64,000 nucleotides of DNA from Pseudoalteromonas aliena SW19 (GTDB taxonomy: Bacteria; Pseudomonadota; Gammaproteobacteria; Enterobacterales; Alteromonadaceae): assembly GCF_014905615.1 (NCBI RefSeq), contig NZ_AQGU01000028.1, positions 62,001 through 126,000 of the forward strand. The letters run 5' to 3'. Both the position numbers and the translations under genes were made by a program. Below are positions 45,764 through 56,073 of the stretch, piece after piece (the first letter of the stretch is position 1; each line of letters starts with the position of its first letter). The notes beneath the pieces were generated by a model. The model made no database searches and had not been told where the DNA came from. It saw only the letters and a program-made list of their open reading frames with translations.

Positions 45764-45927
45764 TATACTAATCTACTTATATATCGGGTCTATTTAACGT
45801 AAAGAAAATTACGCTAGAACTAGGCAAAAATTTTTGTATCTAGTTGTTCTAAATAAAAAATTTTTAACGACGTTATAGTGCAATTTAATTCGTTAAATTG
45901 ATCAAAGATTTATGCAGTTTGGCATTA
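45764..45927. repeat. Family E repeat, copy E2 (about 165 bp)
   Basis: It is nearly identical, in inverse orientation, to 50001-50159: CGTTAAATTGATCAAAGATT, the TAGTTGTTCTA segment and GGGTCTATTTAACG are shared. Ends resemble TATACTAA and TTTGGCATTA, the same kind of ends as family F. It has no coding capacity. Confidence 0.85.
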
Positions 45928-45987
45928 ATCAATTTGAGGGGTTAAATCTGGCGCTAACTGCGCTAAAAGTGTCTGCTATTGAGTAAC

Positions 45988-46185
45988 TAACCTGAACTCT
46001 GGATAATTAATCTATCTCGAGCAGCTATTTTCAGCGCTCACTACGTTGAATTTACTTGCAATAGGCCAGCTATTGACGCGTAAGTTCGCCTTGTTTTCAC
46101 TGAAAATCTCTGGCTAGAGAAAAATAAATTTAAATATCATTATTATTCAATATATTAGTAAATATCTTAACCAGAGTTGAGGTTA
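45988..46185. repeat. Family D repeat, copy D2 (198 bp)
   Basis: Its ends are TAACCTGAACTCTGG and CCAGAGTTGAGGTTA, inverted at 14 of 15 positions. It matches D1 (17798-17995) in inverse orientation and has the same length. The changes T to C and A to G at the two ends relative to D1 keep the ends paired. Confidence 0.85.
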
Positions 46186-46267
46186 ACTAAATAACGAAAT
46201 GTTTGCCTTGTTATCGAGGCCATTTTCTTACCTAAAAATAGATCACTTAATTAACTGAATTGGTGTT
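46186..46267. repeat. Family F repeat, right-hand part (F3)
   Basis: GCCTTGTTATCGAG, TTTTCTTA and AATAGATCACT follow the order seen in 11537-11610, ending AATTGGTGTTA. The left part is missing; copy D2 directly abuts it. Confidence 0.65.
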
Positions 46268-46285
46268 ACTTAGATATCACGCATT

Positions 46286-46315
46286 AAAAAAGGAGCAATA
46301 CGTTGCTCCTTTTTT
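46286..46315 (-). terminator. Terminator of the opgGH operon
   Basis: AAAAAAGGAGCAA and TTGCTCCTTTTTT pair across TACG. T-runs occur on both strands. It lies 16 bases past the opgH stop. Confidence 0.92.
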
Positions 46316-46330
46316 GTTTATTGGGTAGTG

Positions 46331-48244
46331 TTAGTTAAACTTTTTTATTACCTTTGCTTTTAGCGCTTTCATCTTTAGTTTACGTGGCTTGCTAAAGCAC
46401 TGAATAGGCATTGTCACCAAGTGCTCTTTTGGCAGCACAGGCACAATTGCTGGGTATTGGCCTTCTTTCGGAACTGAGATTTCTTTCAGGTGTACCTTCA
46501 GCGCTGCTAGTGTTGAATCGTTATCTATTTCACTAGGGCAAATAAATATACCTATTTTTCTAAGAAATACGCCTAGTTTGATACTGCTTGAATAGCGCAC
46601 AATCGGAGCCGCTAATACCAAGCCTAGTAAAATAGGTGAGAGCCACCAAAAGAATACGGGAGTGAAGTAATAAGCAGTACTGCCCCATACTATAGCCACA
46701 ATGGTTGAAAATAACGTATAACTAAACGCTTCTTTCCATGGAACCATTCGACCTTCGCGTGGCTGGGCATCCCACTTCACTTTTTTCCCTAAAAATACGC
46801 AAACAACAAAGTAGGCATGAAATACCATCATAAGCGGCGCAACGATAATTGCGAATATAGTTTCTATTAAAGAGCCTAATATAAGCTTAATAGAACCACC
46901 AAAACGCTTTTTCCTGTGTATAAGAGTTACGATCACACCCATTAGTTTAGGGAGTAACAATATGATAATGGTTAAATATAATAACGAATCTATTAAGTCG
47001 GTTTTTGCGATTTGCCACGTAGGAAATAATTGGTATGCGCGATTAAAATACACATCACTATTTAGCGCACGAGTGACTGCATCTATGGTGCTTAGCGCTA
47101 ACATCGATAACCAAATTAATGATGAAATATAAGCGGTTGCGCCCAACAGAAAGTGAAATTTACTCATTAGCTTTAACTTTGGCGAAGACAATAAGCCAAG
47201 ATGCTGAATATTGCCTTGTACCCAACGTCTGTCGCGTACAGCATAATCTAAAATGTTACTTGGAACTTCTTCATAACTTCCTTCAATGTCTGATAGGAGC
47301 AATACGTCCCAATTAGCACTGTGTAACAAAGACGCTTCAACAAAATCATGACTGAGTATTTCACCACCAAATGGGGCGTTACCTTTTAAAGTAGGTAAGC
47401 CACAGCAGGCAATAAATGCATCAACTCTAATTATTGCGTTATGGCCCCAGTAATTTGCTTTATCGGTTTGCCAAAACGCAGAGCCTGTCGCCAGCATTGG
47501 GCTGTAAAGCACGGAGGCAAATTGTAAAAATCGCCCAAAAAAGGTGTCTTGGCGAACGGGGATCGGAATTGTTTGAATAAGACCGACGTTAGGGTTGTTT
47601 AACATACTAGTAGTGAGCTCTAGCATGCATTTTCCGGTCATTACGCTATCAGCATCAAGTACAATCATATGGTCGTACTGGCTTCCCCAGCGCTCACAAA
47701 AGTCGGTTAGGTTACCAACTTTGCGGTGTTTGTTATTTTCGCGACGACGATAGAATACGTGTTTTGCTGTATCACCTAAGCGTTCACACAATGCATGCCA
47801 TGCACTTAGTTCGTTTTTAGCTATTTGTGGATCTTGAGTATCGCTTAGCAAATAAAAGTCAAAATGATTAAGTTGCCCCGTCTCCTTTAGCGATTGTAAG
47901 CTTACTTCAAAGCCAGCAATAACACGATGAGTATCCTCGTTATAAATTGGCATCACAACGGCTGTTCTTTGCTGCGCTAGCGCTTGGCTATTAGGCTCAA
48001 TTGGCTTCACACGCCTAAGAGTGAGTGGATCAATGCGTAAAAGCTGTAATATAAAGCCAATTGTACCACTGCAAAATGCGGTTACAATCCACGCAAACGT
48101 AATTGAAAATAAAGCCAGTAGTGCATATTCGAGTAAAGTCATCCCGTTGGAATTTAAAATTTCAAACATGATTGACATACCGTAACCCGATATACCAATA
48201 GCAGCGATGGCAAATAACCATACGCGAAGTGTTTTAAAAGGCAT
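46331..48244 (-). CDS. opgH: Glucans biosynthesis glucosyltransferase H, short form
   Basis: An inner-membrane family-2 glycosyltransferase that makes the beta-1,2 backbone of osmoregulated periplasmic glucans from UDP-glucose. Visible motifs are TAVVMPIYNED, VLDADSVM (DxD type), PFGGEILSHDFVEA and RDRRWVQGN (QxxRW type), flanked by helices. I chose the ATG at 48244 (637 residues) because AAGGAA precedes it at good spacing, 19 bases after the opgG stop; in-frame starts up to 48322 would overlap opgG. The protein begins almost at its first helix and so lacks the long cytoplasmic N-terminal region of E. coli OpgH (847 residues). Confidence 0.9.
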   Translation of the reverse strand: MPFKTLRVWLFAIAAIGISGYGMSIMFEILNSNGMTLLEYALLALFSITFAWIVTAFCSGTIGFILQLLRIDPLTLRRVKPIEPNSQALAQQRTAVVMPIYNEDTHRVIAGFEVSLQSLKETGQLNHFDFYLLSDTQDPQIAKNELSAWHALCERLGDTAKHVFYRRRENNKHRKVGNLTDFCERWGSQYDHMIVLDADSVMTGKCMLELTTSMLNNPNVGLIQTIPIPVRQDTFFGRFLQFASVLYSPMLATGSAFWQTDKANYWGHNAIIRVDAFIACCGLPTLKGNAPFGGEILSHDFVEASLLHSANWDVLLLSDIEGSYEEVPSNILDYAVRDRRWVQGNIQHLGLLSSPKLKLMSKFHFLLGATAYISSLIWLSMLALSTIDAVTRALNSDVYFNRAYQLFPTWQIAKTDLIDSLLYLTIIILLLPKLMGVIVTLIHRKKRFGGSIKLILGSLIETIFAIIVAPLMMVFHAYFVVCVFLGKKVKWDAQPREGRMVPWKEAFSYTLFSTIVAIVWGSTAYYFTPVFFWWLSPILLGLVLAAPIVRYSSSIKLGVFLRKIGIFICPSEIDNDSTLAALKVHLKEISVPKEGQYPAIVPVLPKEHLVTMPIQCFSKPRKLKMKALKAKVIKKFN

Positions 48245-48263
48245 TGATGTTCCTTGGTTTTGC

Positions 48264-49883
48264 TTACTTGATGTCATTTGGATACCAAACATAACTCCAT
48301 ACCTCACTAATTTCTTTATCACGTAGTTTTAGCGATAAACGCATATCTACTGGCTTACCGTCCTGTGGTGCAATTTTAAAAGCCACACGCCAGCCAAAAG
48401 TATCGGGTAGTTTTTGTACCGTTACATCGCTTACTTCGCCAGTTGTTAGTTGAATGTCGGCTATTACGTTTAGCTTTTCAGATAATTGATTAAGCTCGGG
48501 TCCTGAAAAATCGACAGTGAATTGACGATGACTTTTTGGCGGTGGATTGTCTTCGCCTGGTAGTGCTGCACTACCAATTCGAGTACGAACGACGCGTGCT
48601 TTTTCATGCTGATTTAATTGAGCGTTAAAAGTTGTCATTTTATAGCTGAGCTTTAATGAATCACCCGCCTTAAATGGTTTTTCAGGCACCCAATAACTTA
48701 CTATATTGTCGTTAGTTTCGGTATCTGTAGGTATTTCTACCAGCTCTACTCGGCCATTGCCCCATTCACCTTCAGGTTCAATCCAAAGGCTAGGGCGGTC
48801 GTGGTAATGGGCTTCGGTATCAAAATAGTTATTAAAGTCTCGATCGCGTTGGGCTAAACCAAAGCCTTTAGGGTTGTTGTATGAAAAAGAAGTCACACTG
48901 AGTTGGGCTGGGTTATTAAGAGGGCGCCATATCCATTTGTTATCTTGAGACTGTGTTAATAAGCCGTCAGAGTCGTGAACTTCAGGGCGGTAGTCATCAA
49001 AAAACTTAGTGCTGTTTTCACCGTGATAAAACATGCTTGTTAGAGGTGCTACACCCAGTTTTTTAACGTCTTTACGTGCAAATATTTGCATATCAACTTT
49101 TACAGCTGTGTTAGTGCTAGGGTCTATATCAAATCGATATGCGCCAGATACTGATGGGCTATCAAGTAATGCAAACATAACAATATTTGTTTGCTGTGGT
49201 TTTGGCTTAACTAACCAAAACTCTTTAAACATAGGAAATTCTTCGCCTGAGGCTTCTGCGGTATCAATAGCTAAACCGCGAGCGGATAACCCGTAAACTT
49301 GATTGGGGCCGACAACACGAAAGTATGAAGCGCCCTGAAATACCATGACCTCATCTTTGTACTCATTGGTATTTAGAGGGTAATGGAGTCTGAAACCGGC
49401 ATGGCCTAATTGCATGTTAGCGACGCTTTTATCTATTTCGTCTTTTAAAGGCGCTGCTGTTGAGTCGTAGTGATAAAAATTAGTGCTAAAAGGTAAGCGG
49501 TTGCGCTTAGAATCACCATCAACGGTATTTATAGTTACAGGTGTTTTATATAAAAAACCTGGATGAAATAGCTGTACTTCATATAGACTTTCGTCTTTCC
49601 ATACCGATTTATCTTTTTTAAAGCGAATAGATCGATAGTCTTGGTAATCAATATTATTGAGTGCATCAAGCTCAATATTTTTAGGCGCAATGTATTCTTC
49701 AGCGGCTAGCTTTTTTGCACGTGCGCTTATTACATCAAATAAACTGCTTTGTGGAATTGCAGCATCAACAGTTGCAGCAAATGCTTGATGAGTGTTTCCC
49801 AAAGTCGAAAACATAATAAGTAGACCCAAAAGTGGCTTTGAGCATAGTGGCCAGGTTGGTATTAAATGGGTTAATTGTTTCAT
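48264..49883 (-). CDS. opgG: Periplasmic glucans biosynthesis protein G
   Basis: A 539-residue periplasmic protein needed for branching or modification of osmoregulated periplasmic glucans, working with OpgH. A signal peptide covers about 1-36 (to NTHQAFA). SSLFDVISARAKKLAAEEY, DYQDYRSIRFKKDKSVW, GFRLHYPLN, FQGASYFRVVG, FPMFKEFWL and DRDFNNYFDTEAHYHDRPSLWIEP are characteristic blocks, and two domains follow the OpgG fold order. The start at 49883 is supported by AAAGGAACGAAA; the frame is open to 50027 but without a signal. opgH follows. A repeat element (50001-50159) lies in the upstream region. Confidence 0.93.
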   Translation of the reverse strand: MKQLTHLIPTWPLCSKPLLGLLIMFSTLGNTHQAFAATVDAAIPQSSLFDVISARAKKLAAEEYIAPKNIELDALNNIDYQDYRSIRFKKDKSVWKDESLYEVQLFHPGFLYKTPVTINTVDGDSKRNRLPFSTNFYHYDSTAAPLKDEIDKSVANMQLGHAGFRLHYPLNTNEYKDEVMVFQGASYFRVVGPNQVYGLSARGLAIDTAEASGEEFPMFKEFWLVKPKPQQTNIVMFALLDSPSVSGAYRFDIDPSTNTAVKVDMQIFARKDVKKLGVAPLTSMFYHGENSTKFFDDYRPEVHDSDGLLTQSQDNKWIWRPLNNPAQLSVTSFSYNNPKGFGLAQRDRDFNNYFDTEAHYHDRPSLWIEPEGEWGNGRVELVEIPTDTETNDNIVSYWVPEKPFKAGDSLKLSYKMTTFNAQLNQHEKARVVRTRIGSAALPGEDNPPPKSHRQFTVDFSGPELNQLSEKLNVIADIQLTTGEVSDVTVQKLPDTFGWRVAFKIAPQDGKPVDMRLSLKLRDKEISEVWSYVWYPNDIK

Positions 49884-50000
49884 TTTCGTTCCTTTATAAA
49901 AACACGGCTTATTTTTATGGTTAGGTTGATATTGATTTACCTGCTTTAAACTGACTAGATCTACAACTGAATGCAAAAAACCTTCTATATCAATAGTTAA

Positions 50001-50159
50001 TACCAAACTGCATAAATCTTTGATCAATTTAACGAATTAAATTGCACTCTAACGTCGTTAAAAATTTTTTATTTAGAACAACTAGATACAAAAATTTTTG
50101 CCTAGTTCTAGCGTAATTTTCTTAACGTTAAATAGACCCCATATATAAGCAGATTGGTA
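50001..50159. repeat. Family E repeat, copy E1
   Basis: It runs from TACCAAACTGCATAAATC to AGCAGATTGGTA and is an inverted copy of 45764-45927. The two copies flank opgG-opgH. Next to it GGTATAACCTAA (50156-50167) and TTAGGTATACC (50179-50189) form a further dyad. I see no gene in 50190-50372. Confidence 0.85.
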
Positions 50160-50372
50160 TAACCTAATCTAGGGTGAGTTAGGTATACCACTTGGATAAA
50201 ATTAATTTGGTTTCGTGTAATGATTTATTGGTTAAGCAGATGATTGTGAAATCGTATGAGGATATTACGGGCTGTTTACTGAAGCTTGTCTGAATTACAT
50301 TTGTATATGAATAGAAAAATAATTTATGGGGGGCTATATATAATATCAATCTATAGAAGTCGACTATGAGTA

Positions 50373-50414
50373 GTTCAAAGTATTTACTAATAAGTGTTAG
50401 TAAATACTTTGAAC
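50373..50414 (-). terminator. 18-bp hairpin after the nuclease gene
   Basis: GTTCAAAGTATTTACTAA (50373-50390) is the exact complement of 50397-50414, with a six-base loop. It lies 10 bases past the minus-strand stop. There is no T-tract, so it may stabilise the mRNA end instead of terminating. Confidence 0.65.
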
Positions 50415-50424
50415 CGAGTGTCAG

Positions 50425-53076
50425 CTAGTCTGCGTATTTTGTTGCTTTGTAGCTTAATTTAACGTTCCAGAACGGTGCCAGCCCATTTATACGAACTTTC
50501 CACTTACCGCCTTTTGGATTGGTAAATGTGCAGCTTTCAGTGTTTCCTCTATTTATTGAAGCACAATCATTTCTAAAGTAAGTTGGCTTTTTGTTGTGTC
50601 GCGCAAATAAGTTGGCGTCGCCCCAACCACCGTTAAGGTTAATTGTAAGCTCGTCGTATCCTTCTGGGATTTCAACGGTATAGCTCTTCCACCAAAACCA
50701 ACCACTAATATTATTAATTTCACCTGTTATTACCTCAGGTTCAGGAGTTGTAACAGAGGTAGAGCGAATATCAATTATTACAGGGTCATGATCTGACGCG
50801 CGATAAGCACTTTCTGAGTAAAGACTAGATTGTTGAGCATCACTTTTAAATTCAACATTATAATCAAGCGAAATTGGCTCATCAGCATTAATATGCCAGT
50901 CTTTAGCCGATACAACTTTACTAAGTAATGATGCACTTGCTACAGCATGGTCAAGGCTACCAGCGCGACCAGAAAAGCTATAAGAATAGCCAAGCGTATT
51001 GCCATCTAGTTCAGTAATGACATTTTTATAACCTTTATCTGCAAACGCACGTATAGGGTCTTCCATCGCATAAGCATTCATGTCGCCGACTAAAATAATA
51101 TCTTCGTCGTCGATACCGGTCGGTTTGCTGTTTAGCCAATCAGCGTATGCATTAGCGCCTTGCGTACGTATTTCATTCCAACAAGCTTGGCCATCATTTT
51201 GATCTTCGTTAGCACCGCTGGCACTGCTGCAACCACCTTTAGATTTTAAGTGTGCTACAGCTACTGTAAATACTTCGTCGGTTGCTAAAGATTTAAAGCT
51301 TTGTGCAATCGGAGCGCGATTACTAAAATCAAACGGTGTATCAGTTGTTATAGCGGCGGTACCGACCTCTTCTACTTTATTGGTTCGGTAAATCAATGCG
51401 GTAGTAATTGCATCTGTGCCAATTTTATCAAGATTAAAGTTAACAAATGCGTACTGATTGGCCGTATCAGCGTCGTTCAAGGCATTTACTAGGCTCGCAA
51501 TAGCGCTAAATTCACCAAAGCCATCATTTTCTATTTCCATCAAGCCAACAACATCGGCCTGCATTGCACTAATCGCGCTGACAATTTTAGCTTCTTGGCG
51601 AATAAACTCTGCTTCTGAATCTGCCCCGCGACTAGTAGGGAAGCCTTGGCCTTCACCGTCGCCATTAAAGTAATTGAGCACATTAAAGCTTGCTACACGT
51701 AGATCTGCTTCAGCACTTAGCTCTGGTGCATCTTTACGCGCATTTGTTGCAATAAACTGAGGTGTTACAGTTGGATGAATACGATAAAGATTAAAGCTAT
51801 AAGCCAGCGCACCGGTAACGGTATTTACCGTGTCACCAGTACGTAATGTATTTTCTGCCGATAAACCCGGCGCAGGGTAGGCGGTAGGATCTAGGTTTTG
51901 AGTCGTTGAACCGTCATCAATTAAGATTTTTTTAGTTAAATTTGCGGCTTCAATTGCATTGGCTGCTTCACCCGGTAATGCGATTTGCGTACCTTGGTAT
52001 AAGCGCTCTGTTGCAACTTCTACTTCACCATATCGCCCAAGAGCATAGTTATTGGTAACCACCAATGGTTGTTCTAATGTTACTAGCATGCCTTCAAATG
52101 GTTCTAAATCATCGGTATTGGCTAAAGGTAAAGTGATTTTTGTCGCAGCTACAGTTAAACCAGTATCACAAACAGACACTTGGCTTACGCTGCCAATTTG
52201 TGTTGCATTGAAATACTCTTCGACAGTACCTTGCACGCGAACATGGTCTCCAACACTTACGTCAGTATTTGCAAAGTATACAAATACACCTTCGGAAGTT
52301 AGCGGGTTAGCATCTATATCATCAGCAAGTGAGCTTACAAAAAAGCCTTTTAATTGACCGTCACCTTGGAAGTCTGCGCTTACAACACCTTCTAGTTCAA
52401 CAAGAGTACCCATAAGTGGACTTGCAGTACCATTGCCTTGAATGACATTAATTTGTGTTTTATCTGCCCCACACACTAATGGTTCAAGCGGTTCTGGCTC
52501 TGGATCTACAGGGGTTGTGCTACCAAAAACACCTAGGCCATCAAAGTCATCTTGGCTGAACTGAATCCATTCTTCACTTGGATCAAAGGTCGAATCGGGT
52601 AAAATACGACCAATTAATATACTCTCTTTGCGACGAAGTGTTTTATTTTGTGTTTTTACTCCGCCTCCAGACCAAAATGAACCTGGATCAACACCGCGTT
52701 GACCAAAGCTATCAATAACAGTCGCGCCTTGAGTAAGTACTAATGCATCATCACCATTAAAATTAGCAACGGCACTACTAATGTTGGCTTTGTCTTTAAG
52801 TGCAGTTGCAGAGGATGCATTGGCGATAACATAAGTGCTGTTAGCTGCAAGGTTGCCGGTTAAGCTGATTTTATTACTTACCGTTGTTTTACCATTAGAA
52901 TATAAGCTGAGCGTATAACCATCAAGTGAAATTTCGCTTGATGATGTATTATAAAGCTCTATTGCTTTGTTGTTACTGCTACCTTCAATGTACTCAGATA
53001 TTATTAGATTAGCAGAGGCAGGTGCGCTTAGACTTGCGATGACGAGTGCCAACGGTGTTATTTTTGTTTTAAACAT
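50425..53076 (-). CDS. ExeM/NucH-type extracellular endonuclease with lamin-tail domain
   Basis: An 883-residue secreted nuclease. The signal peptide ends near 22 (APASAN). A lamin-tail-like domain (about 23-140: LIISEYIEGSSNNKAIELYN) is followed by an OB-fold-like region (about 205-310) and an endonuclease/exonuclease/phosphatase domain (about 450-770: RVASFNVLNYFNG, LMEIENDGFG, VAHLKSKGG, LVGDMNAY, ASDHDPVIIDI with the catalytic Asp-His). The C-terminal about 100 residues resemble a pre-peptidase C-terminal domain. Such enzymes degrade extracellular DNA and biofilm DNA. The usual GlyGly-CTERM tail is absent. Confidence 0.9.
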   Translation of the reverse strand: MFKTKITPLALVIASLSAPASANLIISEYIEGSSNNKAIELYNTSSSEISLDGYTLSLYSNGKTTVSNKISLTGNLAANSTYVIANASSATALKDKANISSAVANFNGDDALVLTQGATVIDSFGQRGVDPGSFWSGGGVKTQNKTLRRKESILIGRILPDSTFDPSEEWIQFSQDDFDGLGVFGSTTPVDPEPEPLEPLVCGADKTQINVIQGNGTASPLMGTLVELEGVVSADFQGDGQLKGFFVSSLADDIDANPLTSEGVFVYFANTDVSVGDHVRVQGTVEEYFNATQIGSVSQVSVCDTGLTVAATKITLPLANTDDLEPFEGMLVTLEQPLVVTNNYALGRYGEVEVATERLYQGTQIALPGEAANAIEAANLTKKILIDDGSTTQNLDPTAYPAPGLSAENTLRTGDTVNTVTGALAYSFNLYRIHPTVTPQFIATNARKDAPELSAEADLRVASFNVLNYFNGDGEGQGFPTSRGADSEAEFIRQEAKIVSAISAMQADVVGLMEIENDGFGEFSAIASLVNALNDADTANQYAFVNFNLDKIGTDAITTALIYRTNKVEEVGTAAITTDTPFDFSNRAPIAQSFKSLATDEVFTVAVAHLKSKGGCSSASGANEDQNDGQACWNEIRTQGANAYADWLNSKPTGIDDEDIILVGDMNAYAMEDPIRAFADKGYKNVITELDGNTLGYSYSFSGRAGSLDHAVASASLLSKVVSAKDWHINADEPISLDYNVEFKSDAQQSSLYSESAYRASDHDPVIIDIRSTSVTTPEPEVITGEINNISGWFWWKSYTVEIPEGYDELTINLNGGWGDANLFARHNKKPTYFRNDCASINRGNTESCTFTNPKGGKWKVRINGLAPFWNVKLSYKATKYAD

Positions 53077-53170
53077 ATTTAGTTTTCCCGTGTATTAATA
53101 TCCCAAATGGGACACCAGTTTAGGGAAAAAAAGTGACAGAAATAATACTTTAATGTTAATAAATGTAAAT

Positions 53171-53188
53171 AAGGCGGTTTCCCGCCTT
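53171..53188 (-). terminator. Terminator-like hairpin after hemB
   Basis: AAGGCGG and CCGCCTT pair across a four-base loop, 9 bases past the hemB stop. The better T-run is on the plus strand, so it is a moderate terminator for hemB. Confidence 0.6.
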
Positions 53189-53196
53189 TTTATTAT

Positions 53197-54219
<1,023 letters not shown>

Positions 54220-56073
54220 CTACTGTGGGATTGGAAAGGTAACTACTTGATCGCGGCCGTTTTGTTTAGCGTAATAAAGCGCTTTATCGGCGCATTCAGT
54301 AAAAATTTCAGGTTTGTTAATATCATCGGCAACACAGGTATACACACCTGCGCTAATTGTAAACTTAATTTCAGTACTCGCAACCGTTACGGCACTTTTT
54401 GCGATTGCTTTGCGCATTTGTTCTGCAATATCAAATGCTCCATTTTGTGGTGTGTTTGGTAAAAGCACTACAAACTCTTCACCGCCATAACGTGCGACCT
54501 CATCAAGTGGGCGTTTTAAATTGTTCTTAATAATACCAGACACAGCTTTAATTACTTGATCGCCAGTTAAATGCCCGTATGTATCATTGACTGACTTAAA
54601 GTGATCGATATCAAGCATAATTATACTCAACGGGGTTTGTTCACGGCGAGAGCGACGCAATTCCATTATTAATTTTTTATCAAAGAATCGACGATTTTTT
54701 ACACCGGTTAAAGCATCCTCAGTATTGAGTTGTTCAAGCTCTCTATTTTTTTCTTCAAGTTCTCTTAAGGTTACTTGTAGTTCAAAGGTGCGTTCATCAA
54801 CTTGTGCTTCAAGTTCTTGGCTTGCTTCTTCTTGTAAGGCAAGGCGCTCTTTTAGTAACGCATCTTGAGCTGCACTCTCAGCAATTAAGGTTTGTTGCGT
54901 TACTACCTGTTTGTCGTGTTCTAAGATAGATTGTTTCATTGCGGCGTAACACAGGCTAAAAGCACAACTTAGAAAGCAAATAAAAACAAACGTAAGGCTA
55001 CTGCGATTAAAAGCATATAAGTCAAAAACAACAACGCTAAAGTACAGCATAACCACTAAAAATGAGCTGAGTGAAAATAGCAGTGCTTTACTTGGTTTAG
55101 AAGGGTTAGTTCGTATACATATTAGTGTAGTTAAAAGGTAAAGGCTCAATACAATAGGCGTAATAGCTAAACAAAGAAGCGTAGCCATTGAGCTTGGTAG
55201 CAACCAAATGAATAACAGTAAAATCGCAAATAAACTGCTTGTTATATTTTGTGTATGCAATAAAAAAGAGGATTTAAGTTGGCAAATTTGTTGCTGCAAA
55301 GGCAAAAACAATAATGTAATTACCATAATTAATATAGGAACTATTACTTGCTGAATTGCGGGGAAATTAGGATGAAAGTAACGCACACCAAACCCACAAA
55401 AATATGAAAGCAGTAAACCTAAGGTAAGCGTTATTATGCTCACGTAAGCAAAGTAGGGCTTCTTCGAAAAACCATACAAAACAAGACAACTTAAGGCCAA
55501 CGAAAAAACAAAACCAATAATCAAACCGTATATTAAATTAATTTTACTTTTATGGGCTAAATAGGCATCTTGCTGCCATAAGGTAAGCGGTATACGTAAT
55601 CCTCCATCGTTAGTCACTTTGAGTATAACGGTCGTTATGCTATTTGCGGGCAACGTTAATTTAACTAATAATGATTCACTTTTTATAGGGCGCTCGGCGA
55701 GTTTAAACGTATCACCAACTTGGTTATGGGAAAGTAGTTCTGAATTATATAAGTGAAATACCTGAGCTTCATTTAGTAGCGGATTATCAAGTGAGAGCAA
55801 AGGAGCTACATCGTAGTTTAATGTATTTTTCAATGTAAAATAAAGCCATACAGGTCGTTTTTCAAAGCCTAAGTTAAGCGGTTTGTTTATTATTTTTTGC
55901 CATTTAGTAAAATCGCTTTGTGTTGCGTTTAATAGTGATGTGGGGGCAAAAGAGTAGTGTAAACTATTGATGTTTTGTTGCTTGAAATCTTGGTTTATTA
56001 TTATAGGGTTTGCAAAAGAGAAAAATGCGCAAAGTAACATTAGTATGCTAAATAATGTTTTTGCGTATGCCAT
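54220..56073 (-). CDS. Membrane diguanylate cyclase (7TMR-DISM + GGDEF)
   Basis: A 617-residue protein that should make cyclic di-GMP. After a signal-type helix, residues about 25-165 form a 7TMR-DISM extracellular domain (FEKRPVWLYFTLKN), seven helices follow (about 180-385), then a coiled coil (about 400-450) and a GGDEF domain (about 452-612). The active site is intact, GGEEF at 530-534, and the I-site RPLD (521-524) lies five residues before it, so product inhibition is expected. The start overlaps the tatD stop by one base. Its ligand is unknown. Confidence 0.92.
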   Translation of the reverse strand: MAYAKTLFSILMLLCAFFSFANPIIINQDFKQQNINSLHYSFAPTSLLNATQSDFTKWQKIINKPLNLGFEKRPVWLYFTLKNTLNYDVAPLLSLDNPLLNEAQVFHLYNSELLSHNQVGDTFKLAERPIKSESLLVKLTLPANSITTVILKVTNDGGLRIPLTLWQQDAYLAHKSKINLIYGLIIGFVFSLALSCLVLYGFSKKPYFAYVSIITLTLGLLLSYFCGFGVRYFHPNFPAIQQVIVPILIMVITLLFLPLQQQICQLKSSFLLHTQNITSSLFAILLLFIWLLPSSMATLLCLAITPIVLSLYLLTTLICIRTNPSKPSKALLFSLSSFLVVMLYFSVVVFDLYAFNRSSLTFVFICFLSCAFSLCYAAMKQSILEHDKQVVTQQTLIAESAAQDALLKERLALQEEASQELEAQVDERTFELQVTLRELEEKNRELEQLNTEDALTGVKNRRFFDKKLIMELRRSRREQTPLSIIMLDIDHFKSVNDTYGHLTGDQVIKAVSGIIKNNLKRPLDEVARYGGEEFVVLLPNTPQNGAFDIAEQMRKAIAKSAVTVASTEIKFTISAGVYTCVADDINKPEIFTECADKALYYAKQNGRDQVVTFPIPQ

